DNA from: Caldilinea sp.
GTDB taxonomy: Bacteria > Chloroflexota > Anaerolineae > Caldilineales > Caldilineaceae
Direction of reading: 5' to 3'
Assembly: GCA_026389955.1 (NCBI GenBank)
Contig: JAPLGY010000243.1
Location: 1 to 5,920 of the forward strand
Length of the DNA: 5,920 bases
Shown: positions 5,694-5,920 of the stretch, one piece after another
How positions within the stretch are numbered: position 1 is the stretch's first letter
How the letters are laid out: the number at the start of each line of letters is the position of its first letter
Translations under genes and position numbers: made by a program
The notes under the pieces: generated by a model
Database searches by the model: none
What the model saw: only the letters and a program-made list of their open reading frames with translations
What the model was told of the DNA's origin: nothing

Positions 5694-5920
5694 ATGACCA
5701 CCTTATATTTGACAGAGCCGTACAGTGTTGTTCGCAAAGATGGGGACACCTTGGTTGTGAACGTACCGGAAAACAAAGAGAGTGGTGTGCCGAAGCGGAG
5801 TGTGCGGGTCCCGATGCACCAGGTTGAGCAGGTTGTTGTGTTGGGGGACAGCACGGTGACCACGCCGGCGTTGTTGGCGCTGCTCGAACAAAGTGCGGAG
5901 ATCTGTTTTTGCGACTATTG
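5694..5920 (+). CDS. cas1: Cas1 integrase, N-terminal part, right-truncated
   Basis: Cas1 is the metal-dependent integrase that, with Cas2, inserts prespacers at the CRISPR leader. Only the first 75 codons are in the window. They read as the N-terminal beta-rich domain: MTTLYLTEPYSVVRKDGDTL, then VPMHQVEQVVVLGDSTVTTPALLALL and ICFCDY. This is the standard order of Cas1 (short beta strands, an I/V-P-x-x-x-V-x-x-V-V-V-hG motif, then a helix with hhF-D/S). The catalytic Glu-His-Asp residues lie beyond the edge, so activity cannot be judged. The start is ATG 5694, behind GAGGAGG. The position after cas4 matches I-D adaptation modules, where cas2 normally follows. Confidence 0.93.
   Translation, partial: MTTLYLTEPYSVVRKDGDTLVVNVPENKESGVPKRSVRVPMHQVEQVVVLGDSTVTTPALLALLEQSAEICFCDY

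Noticed and set aside
1..5920. A CRISPR array within the window
   Set aside because: No regularly spaced direct repeats of 25-40 bp with unique spacers were seen. The only tandem repeat is the 7-bp block at 2387-2428.

Overview
The window is the middle of a type I-D CRISPR-Cas operon, all on the + strand. The order is cas10d (csc3), csc2 (cas7d), csc1 (cas5d), cas6, cas4 and the start of cas1. This is the usual I-D order. The missing parts, cas3', the HD-nuclease start of cas10d, the rest of cas1, cas2 and the CRISPR array, should lie outside the window. No CRISPR array is visible here. The sequence is GC-rich, with TAG/TGA stops and good Shine-Dalgarno sites, so the host is bacterial. A run of heptamers in the cas10d-csc2 spacer, together with a I-D locus, would fit Chloroflexota or a cyanobacterium. 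That assignment is only a guess.

Region 1 (1-2377) is cas10d, entered about 200-250 codons into the gene judging by usual family length. The reading frame is open and Csc3-like on both sides of an in-frame TAG at 737-739. The half before the stop carries the conserved central Csc3 block. The half after it carries a four-cysteine zinc site, the Palm-like region and the C-terminal helical domain. The gene is therefore either naturally split, read through, broken by a nonsense mutation, or affected by a base error. Inside its 3' end, a near-perfect Shine-Dalgarno sits 8 nt before an in-frame ATG at 1904. This predicts separate translation of a 157-residue small subunit, Cas11d.

Region 2 (2378-5053) encodes the rest of the Cascade-like complex: Csc2 backbone, Csc1 crRNA 5'-end subunit and the Cas6 crRNA endonuclease. 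The 66-bp spacer before csc2 holds six imperfect 7-bp repeats. The 57-69-bp spacer before cas6 holds a strong 12-bp-stem hairpin that does not look like a terminator.

Region 3 (5050-5920) is the adaptation module. cas4 overlaps the end of cas6 by ATGA, and cas1 starts 35 bp after cas4 and runs off the window. Together the genes would acquire spacers (Cas4, Cas1, Cas2), process the pre-crRNA (Cas6) and form the surveillance complex (Cas10d, Cas11d, Csc2, Csc1). That complex works with Cas3' and the Cas10d HD nuclease to destroy target DNA.
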